Of a stretch of DNA of 61,243 nucleotides, positions 7,644 through 15,471 are shown in pieces (positions within the stretch are counted from its first letter, which is position 1; each line of letters opens with the position of its first letter). Origin of the DNA: a virus; the IMG/VR virus record IMGVR_UViG_3300036850_000032, positions 1 through 61,243 of that record; one strand, written 5' to 3'. A program made the translations under genes and the position numbers. A model generated the notes under the pieces. The model searched no databases, was not told where the DNA came from, and saw only the letters and a list, made by a program, of their open reading frames with translations.

Positions 7644-7999
7644 GCTCCGCCAGATGTGGCGTCTGATTCCGCGTCGGCGTCGATCATCGCCCGGACTTGC
7701 TTCAGCACGTCCCTACGCGCGGATTCGTCAAGTAGCGGCCAGAATTTTGTTAGTCGTCGCATAACAGGGTCCGGTTCCGTGCGAAACAACTCCAGCACGT
7801 TGCGGAACCCCAATGCCCGCGCGACCTTGTCGTACTGCGAGAGGTAGACGTTTTCACCGCGCTCCAGCCGCGACACGAGCGCGTTTTCGATGCCGGCGCG
7901 TTCAGCCACGTCCGTCTGTTTCAGGTTCTGTGCCTGACGCACGGCGCGGACAAACGCCCCCACTCGCACGAACGGCCGCACGCGTTTCGGCTCAGTCAC
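7640..7999 (-). CDS. CI-type XRE-family repressor
   Basis: 119 residues, GTG start. Residues ~13-65 form an XRE helix-turn-helix (AVRQAQNLKQTDVAERAG, then VSRLERGE). The remaining ~55 residues are helical and acidic and could dimerise. There is no LexA-like peptidase domain. If this is the lysogeny repressor, induction would not be by RecA-stimulated self-cleavage. It is transcribed away from the Cro-like gene, with operators expected between them. Confidence 0.75.
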   Translation of the reverse strand: MTEPKRVRPFVRVGAFVRAVRQAQNLKQTDVAERAGIENALVSRLERGENVYLSQYDKVARALGFRNVLELFRTEPDPVMRRLTKFWPLLDESARRDVLKQVRAMIDADAESDATSGGA

Positions 8000-8014
8000 A
8001 GCCCGTATTGTGAC
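7995..8014. promoter_or_regulatory. Inverted repeat at repressor start, operator candidate
   Basis: Perfect 6-base arms GTCACA and TGTGAC, 8 bases apart, covering the repressor GTG codon (7997-7999, complement). Another GTCACA half-site occurs at 8121-8126, right at the Cro-like start. The placement at both ends of the divergent control region suits binding sites for the two XRE proteins. Confidence 0.4.
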
Positions 8015-8041
8015 GCCAACCGCTAGACCCGTAACACTTTA

Positions 8042-8079
8042 GGGATACGTGCAATTTTTTTGGGATAGGTCGCATTTTC
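8042..8079. repeat. Tandem direct repeats in the divergent control region
   Basis: Two ~18-base copies, one with GGGATACGTGCAATTTTT and one with GGGATAGGTCGCATTTT, lie head-to-tail just upstream of the plus-strand promoter at 8084. This is the most AT-rich spot in the region. They are candidate operators or activator sites. Confidence 0.45.
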
Positions 8080-8083
8080 CCTC

Positions 8084-8112
8084 TTGACAGATTCGGTGCT
8101 CATCCCAATAAT
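8084..8112 (+). promoter_or_regulatory. Strong sigma-70-like promoter of the early operon
   Basis: TTGACA (8084-8089), a 17-base spacer and AATAAT (8107-8112). Both boxes are at or one base from consensus. The expected transcription start is at about 8118-8120, which coincides with the ATG at 8119, so the first gene would be leaderless. Confidence 0.75.
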
Positions 8113-8118
8113 AGCGAC

Positions 8119-8355
8119 ATGTCACAAATGAGTCTGGAGCGCGCCCGCAAGCTCCTGAATTGGACGCAAAGCCGACTCGCGCGGGAAGCCCATACCAACA
8201 TTTCCAACATCCGCGACTTGGAGAGCGGCAAGAACAGCCGCCCCGCCTTCGCGCTGGTGATGGATGTGACCAACGCCCTGCGGCGCGGCGGACTCTCGGG
8301 GCTCGCCCCAGAAGACATCTTCGATACGACGAAGCCCGATCAGGTGGCTTCATGA
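8119..8355 (+). CDS. Cro-like XRE-family regulator
   Basis: 78 residues with an XRE helix-turn-helix at residues ~5-60 (RARKLLNWTQSRLAREA, then ISNIRDLESGKNSRP). It is the first gene of the rightward early operon and divergent from the CI-type gene. No Shine-Dalgarno precedes the ATG, which lies where transcription should begin. An in-frame ATG at 8128 is an alternative start. The C terminus overlaps the next gene (ATGA). Confidence 0.75.
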   Translation: MSQMSLERARKLLNWTQSRLAREAHTNISNIRDLESGKNSRPAFALVMDVTNALRRGGLSGLAPEDIFDTTKPDQVAS

Positions 8356-8747
8356 CTCCCCGTCAACTCCCGGTAGCGGGCGATCAGGCGACACATCCGG
8401 CGTCTGTGCCAGTCGATCGTGACGAGGATCTCCTCGATGTCCAGACGGAGTGCGCGGGCATCCCGATCGTCACCGCTACCGCTGAGAGGCTCTCGCTCCG
8501 TCCCCGTGTCCCGACGCTGTTCCGGTTCCCGCTCGCCCTCGGCCGGTTCGAGTACGTGTTCGCGTGCCCCTGTGGCTTCATCAGCCGTGAGCACGACTCG
8601 GCGGCGCGGGCCGCCAAAGAGTTCTGCACCGTTTGTCTCGACACGAAGATGAGCCGGATTCGTCGCCGGCACTACCTCGCGCGCCTTGGTGTGCGGCCGT
8701 CTGAACCCGCGCTGCGATCGACGGAAAGCGTTGTGCGTCATGGGTAG
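8352..8747 (+). CDS. Small cysteine-rich early protein
   Basis: 131 residues from an ATGA overlap. Residues ~75-105 have CPCGF and CTVCLDTKM, a likely zinc-binding pair. The rest is Arg/Pro-rich. It follows Cro immediately, where phages often keep early regulators or host-takeover proteins. No family is recognised. Confidence 0.55.
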   Translation: MTPRQLPVAGDQATHPASVPVDRDEDLLDVQTECAGIPIVTATAERLSLRPRVPTLFRFPLALGRFEYVFACPCGFISREHDSAARAAKEFCTVCLDTKMSRIRRRHYLARLGVRPSEPALRSTESVVRHG

Positions 8748-9126
8748 CAGTGTCCAACTGAATCTGCCGCCAACGGCAGTAAACAGAGTTGGCGCAACGA
8801 CGCCAACTGCTGCCAACTCAGATAGTGCAACGGTCGATCTCGCGTCCGTCGTGCTGTCGGCCGGCGATCGCCTCGGGCTGGCGGACAAGGATCTGGCTGG
8901 CATTTTCGATTTGTCGGCGCCGGACTTCTCCAGTGCGTTTTCTCCACATCGTCTTGATCGCAATCGGCTGATGAAGATCAAGTTGCCGGACACATTGGCC
9001 CGCGAAGTGGCGCGCGTAATGGGTGAGCGCACGGGGTTGGTGATCGGCGGACCTGATGCTGAGCGTCATGCGGTGGCGGATCTGATGGTGGCAGCGGCTG
9101 GCTATCTGCGTGTGGTGCAACGATGA
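8740..9126 (+). CDS. Possible CII-like early regulator
   Basis: 128 residues. The N-terminal ~35 are Thr/Ala/Asn-rich. Residues ~45-100 form a compact helical region (AGDRLGLADKDLAGIFDLS, then KLPDTLAREVARVMGERTGL) that could be a helix-turn-helix. Position two genes after Cro matches lambda cII, but the similarity is only positional and structural guesswork. It overlaps its neighbours on both sides. Confidence 0.45.
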   Translation: MGSSVQLNLPPTAVNRVGATTPTAANSDSATVDLASVVLSAGDRLGLADKDLAGIFDLSAPDFSSAFSPHRLDRNRLMKIKLPDTLAREVARVMGERTGLVIGGPDAERHAVADLMVAAAGYLRVVQR

Positions 9127-10121
9127 AGATCCCGATCGCCTCCATCGCCTTCGATGCAGGAACGCAGATCCGCGAAGCGATCAACGAAGCCGTGGTGGCT
9201 GAGTACGCCGAGCGAATGACCGAAGGCGTCATCTTCCCGCCTGTGGTGCTATTCCACGACGGCAACCAGTACTACATGGCGGACGGGTTCCATCGCGCGC
9301 TCGCCGCGAAGCGGAACGACTTCGGCGACATCGACGCGGACGTGCAGCCTGGCACGAAGACCGATGCGCTGTGGTTCGCGCTCGGGGCGAACAAGGCCAA
9401 CGGACAGCGCCTCACGATCGCCGACAAGAAACACGCGGTCATGTTGGCCTTGCAGACGTGGCCGGATAAGAGCGCCGGCCAAATTGGTGAGCAGGTCGGC
9501 TGCAGTCATTCGTATGTCTCGGCTATCAGAAACGAGGTTTCCATGACTGGAAACCCGGAACACGTGACCGGCAAGGACGGTTCGACGTATCCGGCGTCCA
9601 AGAGTGCTCGCGAGCGGCGTCGTGAAACAGTCGCGAGTCTCTTAGTGCAGGGACAAAGCGTGGCCGAGGTGCGGGCCGCGACTGGCGTCGGTCGTGACGT
9701 GATCTCCGAAGTCAGGCGCGATCTGGGCCTCAGTGGTGTGCCCACGACAAAGGACGCCATCGCGCGACGCCTTGATCGGATGCGAACGATGGCGGCTGAA
9801 GGCTACAGCTCGCGTCAGATTGCCGCCGAAGTCGAATTGTCTGACGACAGATGCCGCGAGCTCCTCCGCCGAGAGGGGATTGACGTACCGGCCGATGCCG
9901 TCATTGGGAAGACGAAGCGCCACGATGCCACCCGCATCATCGAGCGCATCGTGGCCGATGCGGAAAACCTCACCGAAGGCGTGACGCTCATTGACTTCGC
10001 GGACGTGGACCGCGCACAGCTTCCGGCTTGGCTGAAGTCTTTGCAGGATTCACGCGACAAACTCGGCACGTTCATCCGTCGATTGATGAAGGAGCGACAG
10101 AATCATGGCGAAGCAGCCTAG
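9123..10121 (+). CDS. ParB/sulfiredoxin-fold protein with HTH domains
   Basis: 332 residues. The N-terminal ~90 residues are a ParB/Srx-type domain with MADGFHRALAAKR (residues ~52-64) in place of the ParB GERRxRA box. Then comes a ParB-like HTH region (IGEQVGCSHSYVSAIRNE, ~125-142), followed by two further HTH-like segments (VAEVRAATGVGRDVI and SSRQIAAEVELSDD). No partner ParA is seen, so a regulatory or DNA-processing role is more likely than partition. Confidence 0.7.
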   Translation: MKIPIASIAFDAGTQIREAINEAVVAEYAERMTEGVIFPPVVLFHDGNQYYMADGFHRALAAKRNDFGDIDADVQPGTKTDALWFALGANKANGQRLTIADKKHAVMLALQTWPDKSAGQIGEQVGCSHSYVSAIRNEVSMTGNPEHVTGKDGSTYPASKSARERRRETVASLLVQGQSVAEVRAATGVGRDVISEVRRDLGLSGVPTTKDAIARRLDRMRTMAAEGYSSRQIAAEVELSDDRCRELLRREGIDVPADAVIGKTKRHDATRIIERIVADAENLTEGVTLIDFADVDRAQLPAWLKSLQDSRDKLGTFIRRLMKERQNHGEAA

Positions 10122-10917
10122 TCGGAAGCCGTCGAAGATCAAGCCTGTGCCGATCGGCCAGATGCGCATTCCGCCCGCGCTGGTCACGCAGCGCGAGTTC
10201 CGCAAGGCCCACGGCGATCGGATCGCGGCCGAACTGGATCTCAACAAGCTTGGGTATCCGATCATCAACCATCGCGACGGCAACTACTGGGTGGTGGATG
10301 GTCAACACCGGGTCTACGCGCTGAAACAGAACGGGTTCGAGAAGGACGTGTTGGACTGCGAAGTCTACGAGGACATGTCCGACTCGGAGATGGCGGAAAT
10401 CTTTCTCGGCCGCGATGCGCGCAAGCCCATTCCGCTCTACGACAAGTTCCACGTGGCGATCACGGCTGGGCGACGCCGCGAGCGGGATATTCAACGCGCC
10501 GTGGAAGCGAACGGCCAGAAGATTAGTCGCGATCAGAGCGATGGCGGCATCAGCGCGGTTGGTGCGCTGGGGACCGTCTACGACCGGAACGGTGAGGTGG
10601 TCCTCGGGCAAGTCATTCGCACCATCAATCTCGGGTTCGGTGGGGATCCGGTGGCCTTTGATCGGGCTGTGATTGAAGGGCTCGGCCTGGTGTTCAACCG
10701 CTACAACGGCCGCACGAACGAAAAACAGCTGGGGGCGAAGCTGTCGGATCTTCGGCATGGCGCGCGCGAATTGCTACGCAAGGCGGAGGCCATCCGTGAG
10801 CGCACCGGCAATCAGAAAAAGCAGTGCATCGCGGCGGCGGTCGTGGACATCTACAACAAGGGCCTCGGCCCGCGAGACTCGCATCGTCTGCCGTCGTGGT
10901 GGAAAGAAGCTGAGTAG
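10105..10917 (+). CDS. DUF6551-type ParB-like protein
   Basis: 270 residues. The ParB/Srx signature is WVVDGQHRVYALKQNG (residues ~63-78). The long helical C-terminal half has no second known domain. It overlaps the preceding ParB-like gene by 17 bases. Two unlike members of the same superfamily side by side suggest distinct roles, such as ATP-dependent switch or nuclease-like activities known for this fold. Confidence 0.65.
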   Translation: MAKQPSRKPSKIKPVPIGQMRIPPALVTQREFRKAHGDRIAAELDLNKLGYPIINHRDGNYWVVDGQHRVYALKQNGFEKDVLDCEVYEDMSDSEMAEIFLGRDARKPIPLYDKFHVAITAGRRRERDIQRAVEANGQKISRDQSDGGISAVGALGTVYDRNGEVVLGQVIRTINLGFGGDPVAFDRAVIEGLGLVFNRYNGRTNEKQLGAKLSDLRHGARELLRKAEAIRERTGNQKKQCIAAAVVDIYNKGLGPRDSHRLPSWWKEAE

Positions 10918-10919
10918 TG

Positions 10920-11096
10920 ATGCACAGCCTCTATCTCGCGGCGATCGTCGCCGGCGTGATTGCGTGCGGCGCGGGTGTGCAAGCGGTGCGCTCTCCCTCT
11001 GGCTCTGAAAACCGCTTGTTGGGCGTGGCGTTTGCACTCTGGGGCGTAGTGGCGGTGCTGGTGTTTGCTGGCTTGGGTTGGCGGGTGACGCGATGA
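10920..11096 (+). CDS. Tiny two-span membrane protein
   Basis: 58 residues with hydrophobic spans at ~4-22 and ~34-54, joined by a short polar loop (RSPSGSENR). It sits between a ParB-like gene and an excisionase-like gene and overlaps the latter (ATGA). The function is unknown. Confidence 0.55.
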   Translation: MHSLYLAAIVAGVIACGAGVQAVRSPSGSENRLLGVAFALWGVVAVLVFAGLGWRVTR

Positions 11097-11401
11097 GCCG
11101 CGAACCCTTGTTGACGATCGCCGACGTGATGCGGCAGTTGTCGATCCGCCGGCGCGTCGTCTATGCATTGATTCGCAAGGGTTCGCTGGTGGCCGCCCGT
11201 GTCGGGAAAGAGTGGCGCATCGCCCAAGCGGATGTCGATGGGTATCTCGAGCGCGCACGGGTGTCCTCCCGGCCAGTCGTGCGCGACGTACCCCAGCCCG
11301 GACGGCCGATTCATCACCGGCAGTTGCGAACCAGAGGCGTGGAGTTGAACGTGCCTGGCGCGGATTTCTTTCTGAAGCCACGGCGGCACGGAGCGCACTG
11401 A
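11093..11401 (+). CDS. Excisionase-family (HTH_17-like) DNA-binding protein
   Basis: 102 residues. Residues 6-58 form the winged-helix module typical of excisionase or MerR-like small proteins: LLTIADVMRQLSIRRRVVYA, then KEWRIAQADVDGYLE. The basic C-terminal tail is unstructured. It could direct integrase toward excision. It lies 4 kb from int in the early operon, and proteins of this type also serve as plain regulators. Confidence 0.65.
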   Translation: MSREPLLTIADVMRQLSIRRRVVYALIRKGSLVAARVGKEWRIAQADVDGYLERARVSSRPVVRDVPQPGRPIHHRQLRTRGVELNVPGADFFLKPRRHGAH

Positions 11402-11622
11402 TGGGCAAACCGATCGGCATCATCCATCACGAACCGCCGCTGACTTCGTGGTGGTGTGTGGCTCCGGCTCAGGGCTTTCTGGCCTATGTGCTTCGGGAGC
11501 AGTGGCCCCGGATGCGGGGGACGATGGCCGCCAACTTCTTGACGGGGTCCGAGTCGGGGGCGTGTGTCAGTCAGTGGCACCGACGCAAGCTGACGGGCAC
11601 GACCGAGATGTTTGAGGAGTAG
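11401..11622 (+). CDS. Small hypothetical early protein
   Basis: 73 residues, rich in Trp and Met (SWWCVAPAQGFL). No motif is recognised. The start shares one base with the preceding stop (TGATG). Confidence 0.5.
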   Translation: MGKPIGIIHHEPPLTSWWCVAPAQGFLAYVLREQWPRMRGTMAANFLTGSESGACVSQWHRRKLTGTTEMFEE

Positions 11623-11625
11623 CGA

Positions 11626-11793
11626 ATGTGTTGCCCGGCCAAGCTCGCAATCGGGGACGACCACGGCGACAACGAGGCCACGATGCACTGTCAGCTTGAA
11701 GACGGCCACGAGGGACCGCACGAGGAGCGTTACGACACGACCGACAGCGACGGTCACGCACAGGTTGTTGTCCAGTGGACGCGCGAGGAGTAA
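11626..11793 (+). CDS. Small Cys/His protein (CxxxxGHxGPH type)
   Basis: 55 residues. It begins MCCPAKL and contains MHCQLEDGHEGPHEER, a Cys followed by GHxGPH. This is a pattern common in tiny phage proteins and probably metal-binding. It is very acidic. The function is unknown. Confidence 0.55.
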   Translation: MCCPAKLAIGDDHGDNEATMHCQLEDGHEGPHEERYDTTDSDGHAQVVVQWTREE

Positions 11794-11857
11794 ACCGATG
11801 CGGCCCACGTCCCTGCTGTCACAGAGACGTGAGCCTTTCCTGAGGGGAGTGCGACGA

Positions 11858-12187
11858 ATGGACACGCAGATTGTAAACGAGAACGAATCTCCACCGCAAG
11901 CACGCAGTGACGCCGAGCGCGATCTCGAAAAGGTCGCCATCGCCCTGTCCCTGTGCTCGCGTCCCCGCAAGCTCGTCTCCCAGCTGGCCGAAGAGGAGAT
12001 CCGCAGCCTGACGGATCGGGCACGACTGGCGATCAACCTCGGCAGCCAGGAAGCGCTCGACGCGGCCCATGCCGATGTGACGCTGGCGATCTCGAGATTG
12101 CCAGAGGAGAACGACGCCCATGCCGTGGCGGCTCTCGCCATCGCCACGTGGATCACGAGCATGTCGACGCAGAAAGGGGGAGTCTGA
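11858..12187 (+). CDS. Helical hypothetical early protein
   Basis: 109 residues from the ATG at 11858, chosen because AGGGGAG precedes it. An ATG at 11798 would add 20 residues. It is mostly helical and acidic (RSDAERDLEKVAIALSLCS). Its stop overlaps the next ATG. Confidence 0.5.
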   Translation: MDTQIVNENESPPQARSDAERDLEKVAIALSLCSRPRKLVSQLAEEEIRSLTDRARLAINLGSQEALDAAHADVTLAISRLPEENDAHAVAALAIATWITSMSTQKGGV

Positions 12188-12384
12188 TGGCGAAATGCAC
12201 CATCTGCGCTGCCCTGGAGTCGGCGTTCGTGATCTATCCGAGTCACGCCGCTGTTGCCTCTCGCGTGCCACGTCGGGAGATTTGCGGACACTGCGCGGCC
12301 GATCTTGTGGACTCCGGCAAGGCCGAGCGGATTGGCTCGTTCGCGTTCGTCATGCGCGAATCAGCAGAACAGGCGGGTGCTTGA
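12187..12384 (+). CDS. Small zinc-ribbon protein
   Basis: 65 residues with CTIC at residues 4-7 and CGHC at ~33-36, a likely single zinc site. Coupled at both ends by TGATG overlaps. One of several tiny zinc-knuckle proteins in this operon. Confidence 0.55.
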   Translation: MAKCTICAALESAFVIYPSHAAVASRVPRREICGHCAADLVDSGKAERIGSFAFVMRESAEQAGA

Positions 12385-12692
12385 TGGCCCTCGCCCACAC
12401 CGATCGCACCGTCGATAACTACACCGACCTGCTAGCGAAGTCAGCCGTACCGACGCATCTCCAAGCGGGACTCGTTCGGTACTTCGTCGGGCACATCGCG
12501 CCCGGCTCGTTCGTGCTGGCAATCCTCCAGAACGATCTCGCGGGCGCCACGAAGGCCGCAGCGGACGAAGAGACGCGGGACGCCATCATCCCGATCGTGG
12601 ATTGGCTCTACCGGGAAGCTCCGCCGGATTCGTGGGGCAGCATCGCCCGCGTGCGTGTGTGGCTTCAACACCGAAAGGATGGCACCTCATGA
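12384..12692 (+). CDS. Hypothetical protein before the recombination pair
   Basis: 102 residues, helical, starting at a TGATG overlap. Contains NYTDLLAKSAVPTHLQAGLV and a C-terminal WLQHRK. It resembles short proteins that precede ssDNA-annealing genes in other phages only by position. Confidence 0.5.
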   Translation: MALAHTDRTVDNYTDLLAKSAVPTHLQAGLVRYFVGHIAPGSFVLAILQNDLAGATKAAADEETRDAIIPIVDWLYREAPPDSWGSIARVRVWLQHRKDGTS

Positions 12693-13510
12693 GCGCCAAG
12701 CAAGGGGCTGTCCTCCCGATGGACGAATCGCCCGTGACCGAGACCGTGACGCTGCAACATGCTACACCGCTCAGCGATGCAACCGGATTGGCGCTCGTGG
12801 TCGAACGGCTCGCCGCGAACCCAGACGTTGACGTGCTCAAGCTCGAAAAGATCATCGAGCTCCAGGAGCGGCTGCTGGCGAGTCAGGCCAAGGCCGCGTT
12901 TGATGCAGCCTTCGCCCTCATGCAGCCGGAGATCCCCGAGATCGACGAGAAGGGACGGCTGATCAATCACAAGACGGACACGCTCCAGAGTATGTACGCG
13001 AAGAACGAGGACATCCAGAAGGTGCTCCGTCCGATTCTGGCGCGGCACGGGTTCTCGCTCAGCTTCCGAACCGAGTGGCTTGACGAGCGGACGGTGGTCG
13101 TATTCGGCATCCTCTCACACCGAGACGGGCACTCGCGTGAATCCACGTTCCGGTCGAAGGCCGACGACAGCGGCAACAAGAACGCGATTCAGGCGCTCGG
13201 CTCGACCATCTCGTACGGCCATCGCTACACCACAACCGACCTCCTGAATATCACCAGCCGCGAACCAGGCAGGGGCGCGGACGATGACGGCGCGAGCAGC
13301 GAGAAATACAAGCAGCCCGCCGCCCCTGAAGGCTACGACGCATGGTGGGCCGTGCTGGAAGGGCTCGCCAAAGACGGCTTCGCGCCGCTGTCGTCCGCGT
13401 GGAACAAGTCCAAGCAGGAGTTCTGCACCTACAACGCGAAGTATGAGAAACACAAATGGGACGCCCTGAAGAATGCCGCGCTCACGGTAGACAAGGCGGC
13501 GAAGAAATGA
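12689..13510 (+). CDS. erf: ERF-family single-strand annealing protein
   Basis: 273 residues. Residues ~45-190 form the ERF core, with the diagnostic GSTISYGHRYTTTDLLNI near residue 170 and LRPILARHGFSLSF before it. The C-terminal ~75 residues are polar and Lys-rich. ERF proteins anneal complementary single strands in phage recombination. A YqaJ/lambda-exonuclease relative follows immediately, giving a Red-like pair. Confidence 0.85.
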   Translation: MSAKQGAVLPMDESPVTETVTLQHATPLSDATGLALVVERLAANPDVDVLKLEKIIELQERLLASQAKAAFDAAFALMQPEIPEIDEKGRLINHKTDTLQSMYAKNEDIQKVLRPILARHGFSLSFRTEWLDERTVVVFGILSHRDGHSRESTFRSKADDSGNKNAIQALGSTISYGHRYTTTDLLNITSREPGRGADDDGASSEKYKQPAAPEGYDAWWAVLEGLAKDGFAPLSSAWNKSKQEFCTYNAKYEKHKWDALKNAALTVDKAAKK

Positions 13511-14160
13511 CCTTCATCGAACACGACGTGCCGCAACGATCCGACGCGTGGCGGATGCTCCGGCTTGGCCGCCTGACGGGTTCGCGGGCGCATCACATCC
13601 TCGCCAAAGGCAAAGGGAGCGATGAAGCGGTCGGCCGTCGCAACCTTCGACTGCAGCTCACTCTCGAACGGCTGACGCAGCGTCCGCAGGAGAGCGATTA
13701 CATCAGCCCCGCGATGCAGGCCGGGATTGACCGGGAAGCGGACGCCTTCGCTTGCTATGAGGCGTTCACGCGGAACGTGGCCCTGCGCGCGGGGTTCCTC
13801 GCGCACACCAGCCTGATGGCCGGCTGCAGTCTCGACGGCCACATCGGGAACTTTCAGAAACTCCTGTCGATCAAGTGCCGTCAACCGGCGGCGCATCTCG
13901 AGTTTCTCCGCACCGGGAAGATCCCGGCTGATGCCTTCGCGCAAATTCTGCACGAGTTGTGGCTGACCGGCGCGCAAGAACACGACTATTTCTCGTGGAA
14001 TCCAGATTTCCCAGACGCGCTGCAGTCCAAGGTAGTCACGCTCAAGCGCGTCGAGGCAGACATCGAGGCCTACGGCGCGGCGGCGCGGACGTTTCTGTCC
14101 GAGGTAGACAAGGAAGTCTCGGCCCTCGCTGCGCTCGCAGCAGAAAGCGCGGTGGCGTAA
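13507..14160 (+). CDS. YqaJ/lambda-exonuclease-family recombinase nuclease (substituted active-site Glu)
   Basis: 217 residues. Family landmarks are in order: RLTGSRAHHIL near the N terminus, AGIDREADAFACYEAF (Glu), CSLDGHIG (catalytic Asp), LLSIKC (catalytic Lys) and a C-terminal Q-x-x-HELWLTG motif. In most relatives the IKC box is preceded by Glu (EIKC); here that position is Ser. The domain order is otherwise normal. It is the expected 5'-3' exonuclease partner of ERF, but activity is uncertain. Confidence 0.75.
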   Translation: MTFIEHDVPQRSDAWRMLRLGRLTGSRAHHILAKGKGSDEAVGRRNLRLQLTLERLTQRPQESDYISPAMQAGIDREADAFACYEAFTRNVALRAGFLAHTSLMAGCSLDGHIGNFQKLLSIKCRQPAAHLEFLRTGKIPADAFAQILHELWLTGAQEHDYFSWNPDFPDALQSKVVTLKRVEADIEAYGAAARTFLSEVDKEVSALAALAAESAVA

Positions 14161-14294
14161 TGGGCAAGCCGAGCCAGATCGACCGCGCCATTGAGGACAT
14201 CGAGGGCGAGATTGAAGTCTTGCAAGCCGCCCTTGCTCGCTTGCAACGTCAGAAGGATGAGCAGCAGGCGAAGAAAGTGACGGTGACGCCGTGA
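14160..14294 (+). CDS. Tiny coiled-coil protein
   Basis: 44 residues, almost all heptad-like (EDIEGEIEVLQAALARLQRQ). It overlaps the exonuclease stop and the next GTG. Probably an oligomerising accessory; no function can be assigned. Confidence 0.5.
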   Translation: MGKPSQIDRAIEDIEGEIEVLQAALARLQRQKDEQQAKKVTVTP

Positions 14295-14551
14295 GCACCC
14301 CTGAACCTCGCTACAACCCTGATAACGACGGCCCGCGAGAAACCGAACAGCTCCGGCGCTGCGACGACAATTTTAGCTCCGACTGCCGCGATGACGGGCA
14401 GTACCAAGTGTGGGACCGTGAGACGAACCTGTTCCTGAATCTCTGCCTGCCCTGCCGGCGAGCCTACGAGAACCGCGAGTTCAATCACGATCAGCGCTTC
14501 CCTCACACCGAAGGGGGCGTGGTGTACCACGAACAGCAGGTACGACGATGA
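14291..14551 (+). CDS. Small cysteine-containing early protein
   Basis: 86 residues, GTG start overlapping the previous stop. Four Cys lie in two groups (RRCDDNFSSDC and LCLPCRRAYE), so a zinc site is likely. The C terminus is His/Glu-rich. Confidence 0.5.
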   Translation: MSTPEPRYNPDNDGPRETEQLRRCDDNFSSDCRDDGQYQVWDRETNLFLNLCLPCRRAYENREFNHDQRFPHTEGGVVYHEQQVRR

Positions 14552-14742
14552 TGGTTGACCGCTTCAAGCTGGATCGGGCACTGGAACGTGTGCAGCGCGC
14601 GCTGGCCGTTGCCAAGGACTTTGCGGGCGAACAGCAGCGCGGCGAACTCTCCAAGCTGGTCGTGCGAGAGATGGAAGAGGGCGAGAAGGCCGCCCGTCAA
14701 TTGCACTACTACGCCCTCGGGTTCGACACAGAGATCGGATAG
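14548..14742 (+). CDS. Small helical protein
   Basis: 64 residues, highly charged helix (RALERVQRALAVAKDFA). Starts at an ATGA overlap. The function is unknown. Confidence 0.5.
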   Translation: MMVDRFKLDRALERVQRALAVAKDFAGEQQRGELSKLVVREMEEGEKAARQLHYYALGFDTEIG

Positions 14743-14746
14743 GCAC

Positions 14747-15208
14747 ATGGCTGTCTCCCGCACCTTCCGTGTCGTGATGCAGGACGGCAAGTTCCACCTG
14801 ACCGCCCCGAAGGCCTACGCCGAGTTCTGCGCCCGCATCGGCGACGGGGAAGAGCGGGACATGGTGATCAAGACGGCGGCGCAACGGCAGGGGACGCAAT
14901 CCCTACGGTACCTCAGAGGTGTGGTGATTCCAGATATTGCAGAAGCCTGCGGGTACAACCCAGAAGACCCGGACGAGTGTCAGGACGTGTACGACGGTGT
15001 CATGTGGCGACTATTCAGATTGCCAGACGGGAAGTTCGGCCAGCCTCGCCGTGAAAGCTGCAGCAAGGACTCCATGTCACAAGAGCGCATCACTGAAGTG
15101 ATCGACAAAATCATCGTGTGGGCCGAAACGACCATCACGGGATGCTCCATTCGTCGGCCAGAAGATGTTGAGATGGACCAGATTCGTGACCACGAGTTCG
15201 CGGCATGA
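14747..15208 (+). CDS. Conserved phage protein of the recombination cluster (NinB/Orf-like candidate)
   Basis: 153 residues. An N-terminal beta region is followed by QSLRYLRGVVIPDIAEACGY, resembling the pattern RSLxQNRYLHGxV of NinB/Orf-like recombination mediators. A C-terminal helix contains RITEVIDKIIVWAETTI. Position beside ERF and the exonuclease supports a recombination role. The assignment is a motif-level guess. Confidence 0.45.
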   Translation: MAVSRTFRVVMQDGKFHLTAPKAYAEFCARIGDGEERDMVIKTAAQRQGTQSLRYLRGVVIPDIAEACGYNPEDPDECQDVYDGVMWRLFRLPDGKFGQPRRESCSKDSMSQERITEVIDKIIVWAETTITGCSIRRPEDVEMDQIRDHEFAA

Positions 15209-15471
15209 CGTGGAACATGCGCAGCGAATCGTTCGAAGCGGGTGCGCGGCGACGTTTCTGGGCACGTGTCCAGAAGTCTGAAGACGGATGCTGGCTTTGG
15301 ACTGGCCTCAAGGACAAGGACGGCTACGGTGTGTTCGCCTACAAGTATCGGAATCACCGACCGCATCGTCTGGCATTCCAATGGGAACACGGGCCGATCG
15401 TCGGCATCGTACGTCACTCGTGCGATACACCAGCCCGTATGAGCGAACAGACGAAAGAAAAGAACGACTAG
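15205..15471 (+). CDS. Truncated HNH homing-type protein
   Basis: 88 residues. It begins like a free-standing HNH protein (RFWARVQKSEDGCWLWTG, then HRLAFQWEHGPI). It reaches VRHSCDTPA, the first part of the HNH core, then diverges into a polar tail (RMSEQTKEKND) and stops. The expected NPxHL completion of the active site is missing. It is probably a decayed or truncated nuclease, coupled to its neighbours by ATGA and TAGTG overlaps. Confidence 0.6.
   Translation: MTWNMRSESFEAGARRRFWARVQKSEDGCWLWTGLKDKDGYGVFAYKYRNHRPHRLAFQWEHGPIVGIVRHSCDTPARMSEQTKEKND

Noticed and set aside
10072-10758. Minus-strand 228-codon ORF
   Set aside because: Antisense to the DUF6551-type gene; no start context.
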